Part shown: positions 1-12,142 of the stretch, one piece after another
Layout: every line of letters starts with the position of its first letter
Position numbering within the stretch: the first letter of the stretch is position 1
Assembly: GCF_040412425.1 (NCBI RefSeq)
Contig: NC_089743.1
Location: forward strand, 80,946,471 to 81,010,470
Source of the DNA: Macrobrachium rosenbergii
Taxonomy: Eukaryota > Arthropoda > Malacostraca > Decapoda > Palaemonidae
Direction: 5' to 3'
DNA: 64,000 nt
Translations under genes and position numbers: made by a program
The notes under the pieces: generated by a model
What the model saw: the letters and a program-made list of their open reading frames with translations, nothing else
Told to the model about the DNA's origin: nothing
Databases searched by the model: none

Positions 1-2534
1 AGATCTTATTCCTGTTAAAAACTCCTTTGTCTCCTCGTCGTTATAGATAGATTTTATTTTCTTCGGTGGCTCCCCATATGAATTACGTTCAATTATCGCC
101 TTGTGGGAGTGACACAACTCCCCTCCAGCCTGTTTATTTTTGGTCTTTGCTAGGCTAATTAATTTTTGCTTGAAGACTCTTTTTGTTTTATTTTTGTTTT
201 ATTTTTATTATTTTATTGGGTTTTACCCAGCCTCAGATCTAACCGCTTCCCGAGGTAGGCTAAGCACATTTAGTTCTTTTGTGTGATGGTTATTTAATGG
301 AGTAGGCTTGGGTTTCCTTCCTGGGTGGGAGTTCAGGTTGGAGTTTTGGTTGCTGTTTCATCGGTGGGCAGAGTGAGCCCTTAGTTCTCTTCCTCCATTT
401 GGGGAATCAGTTCTTTGATGTGTTTCCTCTAGGCTAGTCGCCCCCTTGCCCGCCATTCGATCCCGGTTGGTTCTCGGCACAAAATTGACCTCCTCCTCCC
501 TTCTGCTCCTCCCTTTTTCCTAGCCTATATTAGGTTTGCGCTAGGTAGAGTCTAACAGGTTGCTTTGCTTCCAGTTGAGACCCCTTCCAAGATTCATTGT
601 CTGGGAGGTATGGTGCAGTTAGCGGGTGATAACTCCTCCCCCTCCCCCCTCCTCTCTCCAGCCTTGCTCTACCTTCAGTGAAGATGGCGTTTTCTCCGAG
701 TTCAGGGACTCCTCCTGTTGGTTGAATTTGCTCCTGTCCCTAGCATCGCTGTATTGGGGTTGGTGGTTCGTTTACCGAAAATGGTTTTATTCTCATAGAA
801 ACAAATAGCAAGTTTATAGGATAAGTTATAAACTCTCTTTCCCTTTCCCGCACAGTACTTGGAACCCAAGGAAAAAGTGCTGGGTTTCCAACAGGTTTGT
901 GCGTATTACCTCTTCACTCAGTACAGTAATTGCCTCCAATTAATTACCGTCAACAAGCTTCAGTGACCGCTTCCATATGGCTCCTAGAATATCCCAATAT
1001 AAAAGACTTATATACTGCAGTATAAATGCAGGTTTATCTTGAGAAAATTTTTCCATTTTTCTAGGCCTGCAAATCTGTAGTCTTTAATCAAAATTCCACC
1101 TTAAACCATTCCCACATTGGCAATGTTGCTTAAGAAAAAAAAAAATGAGGGTCAGCAGGCAGATGAATAAAGGATAACCCCCAACTCCCTCATCTACTTG
1201 TCATCCTCTTTACTCCTGTTGACAAGGTCTGATTGCTGATTTCAGCTGGCACAGGAAATACTCCTATGTAAAAGACAGTATGTTGGTTTATGCAGGAGCT
1301 CTGTATATTGTATCTAGGAAAATTGCAAGTTACTGTAAGAAAAATTGCAGTGTTTTTTCAAACAGTATCATAGCAAATTTTTGCAAATGTAAACCATTGT
1401 GGAAAGGAAACTTCACAAATGAAAGGTGCAAGTTGTTGGAAAAATCTCAACCTCAAAAACTGGGGTATGTGTCTTTATTGGGTATAAGGATGGTGAAACC
1501 ATTGCAGTTTAGACCATATAAGTTCATAATGTGGGTATAGTAGAAAGATAACATGCACATGTAATATTCACACAAGGAGTCCAGGAGCTCAGAGAGGTGC
1601 CCTTGAGACATGGGTAATATTAAATGAAGAAGGTCCCATCATTGTCGTCTGAGGGCAGTACAGTGCCATTCTCACCTCTTGTTTCCCTATTTTGTGCATG
1701 CATTTTTACCCGTTGCTTATACTGGGTTGGTGTGAGTTCTCCCGTTGCTCAGTCCGAGGATGGTGTATATGGGTCTGTGGACACCCAGTGTTTCAGCTCA
1801 TGCCTCTTCCTCAAAGACTGTGTGTGCTGTATTTATGAATAATCCTGCTGCTTCTGTCGTAGCTGTTACATCAGTTCCTGTTCCTGTCTTATTGGGGATA
1901 TCGGTCTTCATTCTGTTCTTATCAGTTATGGGAGAGAATGAAGAGGCCTATAGGTGCAAGAGGTTGAAGAAGCACTTCATTTTCTTTTTCCTCCCCCTCC
2001 TCCTCACTTTCCTCATTGTCTTCCCATTTCCAGATCAGTGGATTTCCAGATCAGTGGAAGCTCTGGGAGAAGGCCAGGAGTGGTGCCCTGTGCAAGTAGG
2101 GTGAGAGTTCTTGCAGTCATCACTGTTCTGTTGAGAGTTACCCTGACTTTCCAAATTGGTGCAGTTTCAGCAGCTCACAAGGAAGAGTCAAGTAATAAGA
2201 AATAAGTGAACAAATAACTATATCCTGGAAAAAAATTATGATAAGAAATCAAAAGTTTTCCAAGATTACTGTAGAAGATAAGCAAAGTAAATGTATCACT
2301 AAAAATGACATGGCTAATCCAGACAGTGTAACAGATGCTCCCATCCATGACACAGAGTAAAGTTGAAATGCGGGATGTTGAGCAGGCCCCAAACTTCCCT
2401 AACTTCAATTTTTTTTTAATGTCATTGAGCTGGTGCTACTGTCTTTGGTTCACCTATCTGTATTTGATATCATCAGCTTGAGTAGCTGACTAGGTTTGGG
2501 AAGTGATGGATTCAGAGTGAATTAAAAAAAAAAG
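1..2534. other. No recognised gene
   Basis: This stretch holds only short open frames (60 to 119 codons) without a recognisable family, splice-site context or repeat copy elsewhere in the window. Parts near 480-720 and 1980-2010 are rich in C and T. I see no promoter, RNA gene or mobile-element hallmark that I can support. Confidence 0.5.
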
Positions 2535-2544
2535 TATACCTTAG

Positions 2545-2812
2545 TTTAACCAGACCCTGAACTGATTAACAGCTCTCCTAGGGCTGGCCCGAAGGATTAG
2601 ATTTATTTTACGTGACTAAGGGCCAATTGGTTACCTAGCAGTGGGACCTACAGCTTATTGTGGAATCCGAACCACATTATAGTGAGAAATGAATTTTTAT
2701 CACCAGAAATAAATTCCTCAAATTCTTCGTAGGTCGGTCGGAGAATTGAAAGTGGGGCCAGCAGAGTGCTAGCTGAGAATGGTACCCACCCGTCCAATGA
2801 GGAACTTAGTGA
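2545..2812 (-). repeat. SINE-like repeat family A, copy 1
   Basis: About 265 bp closely matches the sequence at 4945-5203, including the blocks CAGCTCTCCTAGGGCTGG, CCAATTGGTTACCTAGCA and CCCGTCCAA(T/C)GAGGAACT. On the minus strand the end near 2812 reads like the 5' half of a tRNA, and a B-box-like GGTTCGGATTCC lies near 2670. The A-to-B spacing is much larger than in a tRNA. I infer a tRNA-related SINE transcribed on the minus strand; the copy-to-copy identity is direct observation, the class is inference. Confidence 0.7.
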
Positions 2813-3185
2813 ATTTCATACTTCAGTAACGTACATGGAAGAGGCGTGAAATAATATAGGAGCACCCTTTCTGTAATGATTTGGTGCCATTATTTGTGAT
2901 CTTTGCGTTATCACTGTTGTTACTTCCAGTTACCCTCTCCTGGATGGTATCCTTATAACCAATGATCCCAAACCTTGGACAGAGAATGAGAATTTGGTCC
3001 TATGGCAATGTACATTTTTCAGCTCCTATTTCCTCTCTTGAGGGTACACTCAAGCCATCCTTTGTCACATTTTTATCCTTATACATACTGGTATGTTTAA
3101 AATACAAAATTATGCATTCCATAGCCGGAGGACTATGAATTTCCATGGAAGGTCCAATGTGAGGGAGGAATGATCAGTGAAGAAG

Positions 3186-3188
<3 letters not shown>

Positions 3189-3259
<71 letters not shown>
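3189..3259. repeat. (AT)n microsatellite
   Basis: About 35 uninterrupted AT dinucleotides. The flanks (2813-3188 and 3260-3467) hold no gene I can recognise; a short CT run follows at 3282-3297. Confidence 0.95.
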
Positions 3260-3261
<2 letters not shown>

Positions 3262-3467
3262 ATAAAATGTATCTATAGATTTCTCTCTCTCTCTCTTCTC
3301 CATTGATCTTTCCTTTTTCACGTTGGGCAGTCCATGTATGTAAATTCATAATCTTTTAGCTATTTTTCTGATATTTTATACTGTTATTACCATTGTTATC
3401 ATGTTAATAATAAAATTGTAGTAATAAGAACATTGAAACAGCAGATCCCTGCAAGAGTAGTCCATCC

Positions 3468-3860
3468 CTAAGGTACATCATCATCCAAAATCGAGTCGTT
3501 TGTTGCCAGTCCTAAAACTCCACATGTAACTTGTGGGTAATTCTTATCAACAAACATAGAAACGCCAAACCAAATCATAATCTCGTTGGGAGACGTAATA
3601 AACTGAGTTACAAAGTGTTTGCTGAAATACCCACAGAGTTTTTCAACATCTTTTTGGATGTTACTAGTTGAGTCCTTTCTCCCCGAAAAGTACATTTGCT
3701 CCAAACAATACATTCCGTCTTTATAATCAATAAATTGATTACTTGTTGCCTGTTTCAAGCCCCAGCTTTTGGTAAAATTTACCCAAATAATCCGCACAAA
3801 TTTAAGTGTAGTCTTGCAAATAAACAGGCATATCGAACGGAAAATATAACATTGTTGGAC
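3468..3860 (-). other. Unrecognised open frame of 110-145 codons
   Basis: The minus strand is open from about 3860 down to the stop at 3468. An in-frame GTG lies at 3797 and the frame continues open upstream of it. The composition is protein-like, with mixed charged and aromatic residues and no low complexity; for example it contains MIWFGVSMFVD and ends with a short acidic tail. In DNA this AT-rich, with frequent stop codons, such a length is unusual but possible by chance. I recognise no family. It may be an exon or a fragment of a mobile element. No splice sites could be assigned with confidence. Confidence 0.2.
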
Positions 3861-4134
3861 GTAATCATTATAATGATGGTGGGAAAGACAACGTGAAATT
3901 TTACATGGTTGATTTTATATTGTTGTTTTCACAATGCAGGCCCAAGTTAAACTGTTATTAATGAATGTAAGGCCAGCGAGAGAACTTATGTTTTTATTAG
4001 TATTTTTTGGAATGAATTAATTTAATTGTGTCCTTTTTTACAGTAATGCATGTTTGTATTTTTAGATTAAGGGACCCATGCGAGATGGATTACTAGAACG
4101 TATTTAATTTGTTATATGATGATCATGATTCAAT

Positions 4135-4419
4135 TTGTTGTATGATTATCTTGTTTTAATTTGTTATGTGATTGCTGAATACTGTTGTGGTGATCTTCAT
4201 CCTCTCATCGATTTCGTTCATTATCGTTCGTGTTACCGAGGTCTAGACCGTGGTGTTACTAACGGTTACAGGAACTGTACGTGTCGTCCGGTAGGAGACT
4301 GCTCATGCAGCGCTCATACTTGTTGCACCCACGGTCTAGAATATAGTTGCGCCATTTGTGCCTCGTGGCAGGGGTCGTGTATTGAATTTGATAGGAAAAG
4401 CTGCGTCCTGCCTGGATGA
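4135..4419 (+). other. Cysteine-rich open frame, not recognised
   Basis: A 94-codon frame starting at an ATG contains 14 cysteines in its translation. The spacing does not fit granulin, EGF, chitin-binding or knottin patterns that I know. The same DNA contains an imperfect inverted repeat (4241-4254 against 4325-4339, around GTCTAGACCGTGG), so the local GC-richness may reflect a structured non-coding repeat instead. There is no signal peptide-like start that convinces, and no second exon was found. I do not assign a function. Confidence 0.15.
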
Positions 4420-4577
4420 CGTCATCCATAATTTTATGTTTCCTGTAACGCTCCCGTTGTTTCATTGTATGAGGATTTAATGTATTGTTTTCACCTTGCT
4501 TTATATAGTATTAATAGAATTTAATACGTTCCCTTATTGCTAGTAATCAAGTCGAGTGGTATGTAACTGTAAATAAG

Positions 4578-4580
<3 letters not shown>

Positions 4581-4656
<76 letters not shown>

Positions 4657-4877
4657 TGTATATACTATATATATATACACAGTATATATATAATTTATAT
4701 ATATAATTATATATATATAAATATATATATATACAGTATATATATATATATATATTATTTATATATATATTTAATATATATGTATTATATAATATTTATA
4801 TTATATATATATATAAATATATATTTATATATTTATATTATATATAATACACACACATATATATACATATATATAAA
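4581..4877. repeat. AT-rich complex microsatellite
   Basis: Runs of AT are interrupted by TATATTTATA, ATACAGT and ACACACAT variants over about 300 bp. Confidence 0.9.
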
Positions 4878-4944
4878 ATCGGAAACAAATGATAAGAAGA
4901 TAGAACACAAATGCTAAAAATCAAGCCTAAGTTCTACCATACCA

Positions 4945-5203
4945 CTGAGCTGATTAACAGCTCTCCTAGGGCTGGCCCGAAGGATTAGACTTATTTTACG
5001 TGGCTAAGAACCAATTGGTTACCTAGCAACGGGACCTACAGCTTATTGTGGAATCTGAACCACATTACAGCGAGAAATGAATTTCCATCACCAGAAATAA
5101 ATTTCTCTAATTCTTTATTGGCTGGCCAGAGACTCTAAGTCTGGCCCAGCAGAGTGCTAGCCCAGAACTCTATCGACTCGTCCAACGAGGAACTGGCAGT
5201 GCT
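4945..5203 (-). repeat. SINE-like repeat family A, copy 2
   Basis: This is the better preserved copy of family A. It aligns end to end with 2545-2812 with scattered substitutions. The minus-strand head around 5160-5203 contains CGAGTCGATAGAGTTCTGGG, which resembles a tRNA A-box region, and GGTTCAGATTCC (B-box-like) lies near 5050. A poly-pyrimidine tail or target duplication is not obvious. Confidence 0.75.
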
Positions 5204-5205
5204 AA

Positions 5206-5718
5206 AGGATGATAACTTTTATATTGGTCAAACTGGTCAAACCACTGTAAAAGAATAGAACTGCATAAAAGAGATGCAATATATGCGCAGGTGAACTGTG
5301 GAATTTTTGCACAGTGTATTGGAAACAGACAATCAGCTGGGCAGGGGCATAAAAGTTTATTTTCTTAATGCCCGTGAAAGAAATATCATTAATCTAGTTT
5401 TATAAAAGAAAGGTTCTGTTAAGAATTTGAATATATTTACAAGGGAAAAGCTGGGCACCCACACTATATAATCGGATTTGAAAAAGTTTACCTGGCACTT
5501 ACAAGGGAAGAAATCTGCTTCCAAGCACAGTCAGATGTGTGTACTTGTTTTCCAGCAGTCTGTACGGTCATAATGTACTGTCTTGCTAGCAACATTGTGA
5601 ATTTCTTCCACTCTTCTTCAGTCCTTTGAGTATAGCTTAGTAATGAAGCCGACACCTGTCAGGATTTACAACCCTCTTCCATGTTCCTGTGGTTAGATAT
5701 ATACTGTACATCACGTGA
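5206..5718. other. No recognised feature
   Basis: I see no gene-like frame, repeat copy or RNA structure here. At 5648-5670 a short match (GCCGACACCTGTCAGGATTT) to the hairpin repeats at 10927-11125 is present. Confidence 0.5.

Positions 5719-5763
<45 letters not shown>
5719..5763. repeat. (AT)n microsatellite
   Basis: About 22 AT repeats, continued to 5820 by imperfect GTAT/CATACA repeats. It directly abuts the dispersed repeat that begins near 5827. Confidence 0.9.
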
Positions 5764-5765
<2 letters not shown>

Positions 5766-5826
5766 GTATGTGTATATACTGTATATACACATACATACAC
5801 ACACACGTATACGTGTATGTATATAC

Positions 5827-5870
5827 TAGCTGACAACCCAGCGCTGGCCTGGAAAACTGAATGACAACCG

Positions 5871-5918
<48 letters not shown>

Positions 5919-6690
5919 TCTCTCTCTCTCCATAACACCCCCTCTACCCTCTCTCTCTCTCTCACTTCCCCTTTTTCCGTAGGGGGATAGTGCCGTCAAT
6001 GTACCTCATGCGGTGCAATGTAGGCATTACTTAAGGATCTTTGCAGCGTTCCTTCGGCCCCTAGCTGCAACTGCTTTAATTCCTTTTACCGTACCTCTGT
6101 TCATATTCTCTTTCTCTCCTAACAATTGATTCATGGTGCAACTGCGAGGTTTTCCCCCTGTTACACCTTTCAAACTTTTACTGTCCATTTCCACTTCAGC
6201 GCTGAATGGCCTTAGTTGCCCCAATGCTTGGCCATGTATGCCTAAAATCTATAAATCAATCGATCAATCTCTCTCCCTCTCTTTCTCTCTCCAGCCCTCC
6301 CTGTCTCTTTCCCTCTTTCTTCTCGCTAACACCCCCTCCTCTACTCTCTCTCTCGCTCACTTCCTCTCCCTCTCATTCTCTCTCTCACCCCTTTCCCATC
6401 TCCCACCCCTTTGGTGCCATTGATGTCTTACCCCACAGTATTCTTTTCCAGGTAGTATGTCATATGTATACCGAAATTGGGTATGATAAAGTCGTAAAGT
6501 TACTACGTTTATGGGCATAACCAGCCCCGTTTTAGGGAAGCCCTTCCACCCCCACCCCCAGTGGTGCTAGTGATGTCTTACCCCAACAACGTTCTTTTCG
6601 AGATAGTAAGTCATGTGTATACCAAGTTTGGTTGAAATTGCTCAATGTGTTTCAGAGTGTATGTGGAACATACATACATACATACATTTA
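5827..6690 (+). repeat. Dispersed repeat with internal CT tracts, left copy
   Basis: The segment begins CTAGCTGACAACCCAGCGCTG and runs through CT microsatellites at 5875-5913 and around 6265-6390. It contains two versions of a GATGTCTTACCCCA block (6421 and 6564). An inverted, shorter copy lies at 7141-7580, with the same blocks in reverse order. A family B SINE sits inside it (5986-6245). This CTAGCTGACAACCCGGCG-type end is widespread in invertebrate DNA; I do not know its class with certainty. Confidence 0.65.
5986..6245 (-). repeat. SINE-like repeat family B, copy 1
   Basis: This matches 8465-8752 over about 260 bp. Shared blocks include GTAGGCATTACTTAAG, TTTGCAGCGTTCCTTCG, CTAACAATTGATTC and CAGCGCTGAATG. 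On the minus strand the repeat includes a short open frame with the tract AARGRRNAAK, an accidental coding capacity of the repeat. It is embedded in the larger dispersed repeat 5827-6690. Orientation is a guess. Confidence 0.7.
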
Positions 6691-6710
6691 TATATATGTG
6701 TGTGTGTGTG

Positions 6711-6866
6711 TAAAATGAATACCACAGGAAAATGACATGCAGAAGTTCAGTATCAAGCGCTTTCATGTGTTTATTCACACATCTTCGGGGTCACAAATTT
6801 GTGAATAAACCCATGAAAGCACTTAGTACTGGACTTCTGCCTGTCATTTTCCTTTTGTGGTCACTT
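6711..6866. repeat. Hairpin (foldback) repeat
   Basis: The left arm (6717-6782) and right arm (6795-6866) are imperfect inverted copies, sharing GGAAAATGACA, CAGAAGT, CAGTA and GCTTTCATG with a short loop. The element directly follows a TATG/TG microsatellite and precedes a long AT microsatellite. It may be a MITE or the end of a larger element; no transposase is present. Confidence 0.75.
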
Positions 6867-6905
6867 ATGTACTGAAGTCACGTGCATCTACTATGATTTT
6901 TAAGC

Positions 6906-7118
<213 letters not shown>

Positions 7119-7140
7119 ATATATAAAATATGTATAAACA

Positions 7141-7487
7141 TAAAGGATATGTGTGTGTGCGTATGTTCCAGGATAACATTGAAATGCATTGAGTAATTTC
7201 AACAAACTTGGAATGCATATGACTTACTATCTGGAAATGAATACTGTGGGGGTAAGACATCACTGGTGCCAAAGAGGGTTGGGCGTGGGAAGGGGTGACA
7301 TGTAAAAATAACCGGAAACGACAGATATTAGTCTAATCAATAGCTGCTGAGATGAATAGTGACACTCCTGAATGTTTTGATGCCCTTGAAGTCCAAATTC
7401 AGCACCCGATAGGAATTGGGGTTGAGAAGGGGTGAAATACAAAATGTCAAAAATGCTGGGCATTGTAATTGAAGCAACTATCTTAAC

Positions 7488-7527
<40 letters not shown>

Positions 7528-7577
7528 ATCAGTTGTCATTCAGTGTTCCTGGGCAGTGCCGGGTTGGTCAGCTAGTG

Positions 7578-7580
<3 letters not shown>
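7141..7580 (-). repeat. Dispersed repeat, inverted right copy
   Basis: This is the reverse complement of parts of 5827-6690. GTGGGGGTAAGACATCACTGG and the terminal CAGTTGTCATTCAG / GGTTGGTCAGCTAG blocks match the left copy in opposite orientation. A GA run lies at 7490-7524 and an AT run follows at 7580-7632. Together the two copies form a ~1.75-kb interrupted palindrome around the AT block. Confidence 0.65.
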
Positions 7581-7636
<56 letters not shown>

Positions 7637-7815
7637 TTTAGTATGCAGAATGTACAGTATGATTAACTGCATGACATCATGGTATATTTATAGTTTTGTA
7701 GCCTAACCACATATGTAACGCCAGATGTGGAAAAAACAAAATAGCAGTTTACAGAAACGCTCGTAGACGAAGCAATATTTTTTTTTTCGTGTTGCAGACG
7801 TGACTGTATCCGACG

Positions 7816-8133
7816 CTAGGGAATGGAAATGACCTTGCCGAGAGTAGGAAGTGGACAATTATGGCATTGCTCTGACGTTTTGTAAACATTACGTGTATCG
7901 CACCCGGGAAAACTCGTCTGGAACTTGTAGCTAGCCGTCCTATCAAGGGAAGCAGATTTGTAACATTTTAACCAGATCCTGAAACACTTGCGTGTGCATT
8001 TTTTTTCTTCAATACGTATATCGTTCTTGAATGCAACCTTCTGGTCTTTGAACCTTTCTTGATCTTCTTGATAGACTTTCATGAACTTGCATAAACGAGT
8101 AGCCCCAGAGTTCTTTGCGGAAGAGCTCCACAT
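7816..8133 (-). other. Unrecognised open frame of 105 codons
   Basis: The frame starts at an ATG at 8133 (MWSSSAKNSG...) and stays open to about 7816, with a mixed and rather basic composition (QEDQERFKDQK, then a Cys/Lys-rich part). It ends close to the start of the foldback element at 8164 on its upstream side. I see no known domain. It could be a first exon or chance. Confidence 0.18.
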
Positions 8134-8163
8134 TGATATGTTGTTTATTTATGAAATTTTGTA

Positions 8164-8456
8164 ACTGAACGTTATAGAAAACGGCTTATATGATGCAGCG
8201 CAGGGGAGATAATCTGAGAAATATACCGAGATAGTGAAAAATATACCGTCTTTTGTGTATATTTTTACTTACAGTCCCGAGGGACTGGTGTTATTAAACA
8301 CGGCGTTCCGCTGAGCTTCCGCCATGTGGATTTCGAATCCCGCGGGAATAAAAGTAAAAACATAAACAAAAGACGGTAAATTTCCCATTGTCCGTTTATT
8401 TCTCAGATTATCTCACCCGTGCTGCATTCTATACACCGCGTCCTATAATGTTCAGT
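8164..8456. mobile_element. MITE-like foldback element
   Basis: The arms of about 110 bp (8164-8272 and 8348-8456) are inverted copies. Both carry ACTGAAC(A/G)TTATAG at the outer end, AGATAATCTGAGAAATA in the middle and ACCGTCTTTTGT inside. The ~75-bp centre contains a B-box-like TTTCGAATCCCGCGGG but no full tRNA fold. It has no coding capacity. No target duplication is obvious, so the superfamily is unassigned. Confidence 0.75.
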
Positions 8457-8458
8457 CT

Positions 8459-8752
8459 CGCCGTAGGCCGCTAGCACCGTCAGTGCACCTAGCGCGGTGC
8501 ACTGTAGGCATTACTTAAGTTTCTTTGCAGCGTTCCTTCGCCCCCTAGCTGCAACCCCTTTCGTTCCTTTTACTGTACCTCCTTTCATATTCTCTTCCAC
8601 TTTACTTTCCACCCTCTTCTAACAATTGATTCTTAGTGCAAGTGCGAGGTTTTCCTCCTGTTACACCTTTCATACCTTCTTGCTGTCAATTTCCGTTTCA
8701 GCGCTGAATGACCTCGTAGGTCCCAGTGCTTGGCACCTATCCTAAATTCTAC
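8459..8752 (-). repeat. SINE-like repeat family B, copy 2
   Basis: This is the most complete copy of family B. It begins at the boundary of the foldback element and ends AGTGCTTGGCACCTATCC. It shares all landmark blocks with 5986-6245 plus GACCTCGTAGGTCCCAGTG, of which degraded versions occur at 18246-18306 and perhaps 43083-43140. Confidence 0.7.
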
Positions 8753-9244
8753 ATTCAAGTCAGTTCAATTCAATATATTGTTGAGTCAAAAAATTTCGTT
8801 AATTAGAAAAATCTCCGTATTTTATCTGGGTAGACAAAGGCTAGATAAGTATAAAGTAGTACCAACCTAATCGGGAATGACAGCATAAGCATCAGTGTGA
8901 TGTAAATGGGTTTTCTTTTATGACTGGTTTTAGCATACTGATCAGTATGAGCTTTGCATAAAGCAAAACCCTTGGTGCGTCTTCATCGAGTTCCTCTTCT
9001 GAATAATAATAATTTTCGTTTGGTTTCTATGAACCTTATAGGTGGGTGGTAAGTGGATGGGACCTGAGTTTGCATCGTTTGTAATGAGTGTGCCGACATA
9101 AGGCCTCCCTGTTTTTGTTGTTCGTCAGTCATGCTTACTTTATTAGTGTTCATCTTTTTTTTTTATAAGACATTCAATAAAGATCTCAGGATCTTGTTAA
9201 TTAAAATGAGCCATTCTTTCGGAATGTTTATTGTCTTTTTTTTT
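8753..9244. other. No recognised feature
   Basis: This is single-copy-looking sequence between the SINE and the minisatellite. I see no gene or repeat. Confidence 0.5.
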
Positions 9245-10347
9245 TGGAGTTATATGCAAAACTTCCAACTTCATTGGAATTATATGCAAAACTTCGAAAC
9301 TTATTTGGAATTATATGCAAAATTTCAGAAGTTATTGGAATTATATGGAAAACTTCCAACCTTCATTGGAATTACATGCAAAACTTTCAAACGTCATTGG
9401 AATTACATGCAAAACTTCCAGCCGTCATTGGAATTATATGTAAAGCTTCCAAGCTTCATTGGGATTATATGGAAAACTGAAACTTCATTGGAATTACATG
9501 CAAAACTTTCAAACGTTATTGGAATTATATGGAACTTCCAAACTTCATTGGGGTTACATTAAAAACTTCCAAACGTCATTGGAATCACATGCAAAACTTC
9601 CAAGCGTCATTGGAATTATATGGGAGACTTTGAAACTTCATTGGAATTATATGAAACTTCCAAACTTCATTGGAATTATCTGCAAAACTTCCAAACATTG
9701 TAATTATATACAAAACTTCGAAACTCCATTGGAATTACATGCAAAACTTTCAAACATCAGTGGAAATATATGCAACACTTCCAAACTTCATTGGGATTAT
9801 ATGGAAAACTTCCAAATTTCATTGGAATTACATGCAGAACTTCCAAACGTCATTGGAATTATATGCAAAATTCCCAAACTTCATTGGTATTATAATGAAA
9901 ACTTCGAAACTTCACTGGAATTATATGCAAAAGTTCCAAACGTCATTGGAATTAAATGCAGAACTTCCAAACTTCATTGGAATTATATACAAAACTTCCA
10001 AGCTACATTGGGAATACATGCAGAACTTCCAAACGTCATTGGAATTATATGCAAAATTTCCAAACTTCATTGGTATTATAATGAGAACTTCGAAACTTCA
10101 CTGGAATTATATGCAAAAGTTCCAAACGTCATTGGAATTAAATGCAGAACTTCCAAACTTCATTGGAATTATATACAAAATTTCCAAGCTACATTGAGAA
10201 TACATGCAAAACTTCGAAACTTCATTGGAATTATATGGAAAACTTCGAAAGGTCATTGGAATTATATGGAAAACTTCCAAACTTTATTGGAATTATATGC
10301 AAAACTTCGAAACGTCATCGGAATTATACGTAAAACTTCCAAACTTT
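9245..10347. repeat. Minisatellite, 31-bp unit, about 35 copies
   Basis: Tandem units of about 31 bp vary around the blocks TTGGAATTATATGCAAAAC and TTCCAAACTTCA. Some units are shortened to 25-29 bp. Inside it, 9831-10016 and 10017-10202 are near-identical 186-bp blocks (six units each), a higher-order duplication. Because 31 is not a multiple of 3, translation in any frame gives a 31-residue period. Frame 9459-10373 stays open for 304 codons with motifs such as LHWNYMQNF and LELYAKLP. I judge it non-coding because the frames rotate and there is no start context or splice-site support. Confidence 0.9.
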
Positions 10348-11125
<778 letters not shown>

Positions 11126-11788
11126 ATATAAATTACTTATGAGACTGATTAGACTTACTAGTACGAGCTTGTTAGCGCGTGCTATGTGCGCTGGAACGGT
11201 GCTGCTGTTTCCCCTACCCTCCCGATCCCCTACCTACCCCGCTCCCACCTGTGGCGGACAAACAGGTTTGCAGGAGGAGGGTTGATGTCTTCCCTACCCT
11301 CCCATTCCCCCACCTACCCCCCTTCTACCCGGGGTGGACAAACTCGTTTTGCAGGGGGTGGGTGGCTGTGTCGCGTCTCCCCTGCTGTCACCCGGGACAT
11401 GACAAAGAAGATCCACCCGGATGTTATTATTAAAGATATATTTACACAAATGTATGTATATATATGTGTGTGTGTGTAGCTAAGATATGTATACATTCCT
11501 CCCAGTGCTGGGGAAGGTAGATTAAATAACCGTGGAATAACAAGAGACTCTTAATTCCGTGACAAGCAACTGTACAGAATTGCGTTTTAGAATGGAAAGC
11601 AAGTTAGCCCTAATCATTGGGTTATTTTATTCAGTAGTGCACCTTTTCACATTTCACTTCAGACAGAGTTACCTATGGGTATGACATAGCTCATAACAAA
11701 TTGACAGACCCCAGCTTGGATGGACATCAACAAAATGCTTCGTACAAAGTATTCTTCAGAAATATGACGGTCTAACGAAACAGATTGA
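11126..11788. other. No recognised gene
   Basis: C-rich direct repeats (CCCTACCCTCCCATTCCCC-like blocks near 11211 and 11291, period about 80 bp) are the only structure seen. The short overlapping frames here are not supported. Confidence 0.45.
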
Positions 11789-11865
11789 CAGTTAACAAAT
11801 CGTTTGACGAACCAACAAACGTGAATTGACAGTTTGCCAAAATTTTTTGACAATCACATTTCACT
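11789..11865. repeat. Left terminal inverted repeat of the Tc1-like element
   Basis: This pairs with 13590-13667. The outer block ACAGTTAAC/ACAGTTAAT and the block GACGAACCAA are shared, and matching continues inward through TTGACAATCACATT against TTAACAATTACATT. Confidence 0.8.
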
Positions 11866-12142
11866 TTGACAATTAACAAAATTAATTGTTGTATTTAAAT
11901 TGATTACCCTACTTATGATTTATGAGGAATTTGTTCGTACTAGACCAGTTATAACCAAACAACTAAAAAGGCCATTTAGGTTTGTTAAGAGCACAAGTAA
12001 GGGGCAAAATTGTAGTATGCCATCAGTTTCTTGATGTTGTTTCCGTTCGATAGCGACGGTTGTCCTTTCCAAGGAGCACGGTATACGGTATACTTGCACG
12101 ATACAGTATACGACTCGTAGATCTTTGAAGTAATTCCTCACT

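Noticed and set aside
4135..4419. Cysteine-rich frame as a seventh granulin or a toxin-like peptide
   Set aside because: It lacks the paired-cysteine CC-CC-CC-CC order and the HCCP core of granulin, has no clear signal peptide and fits no cysteine pattern I know.
8325..8345. tRNA gene at the centre of the foldback
   Set aside because: Only a T-arm-like motif is visible. No acceptor stem, anticodon arm or A box at the proper distance could be found.
9245..10347. Regular ~31-bp repeats as a CRISPR array
   Set aside because: There are no unique spacers between repeats, the units are contiguous and diverged, and the DNA is eukaryotic.
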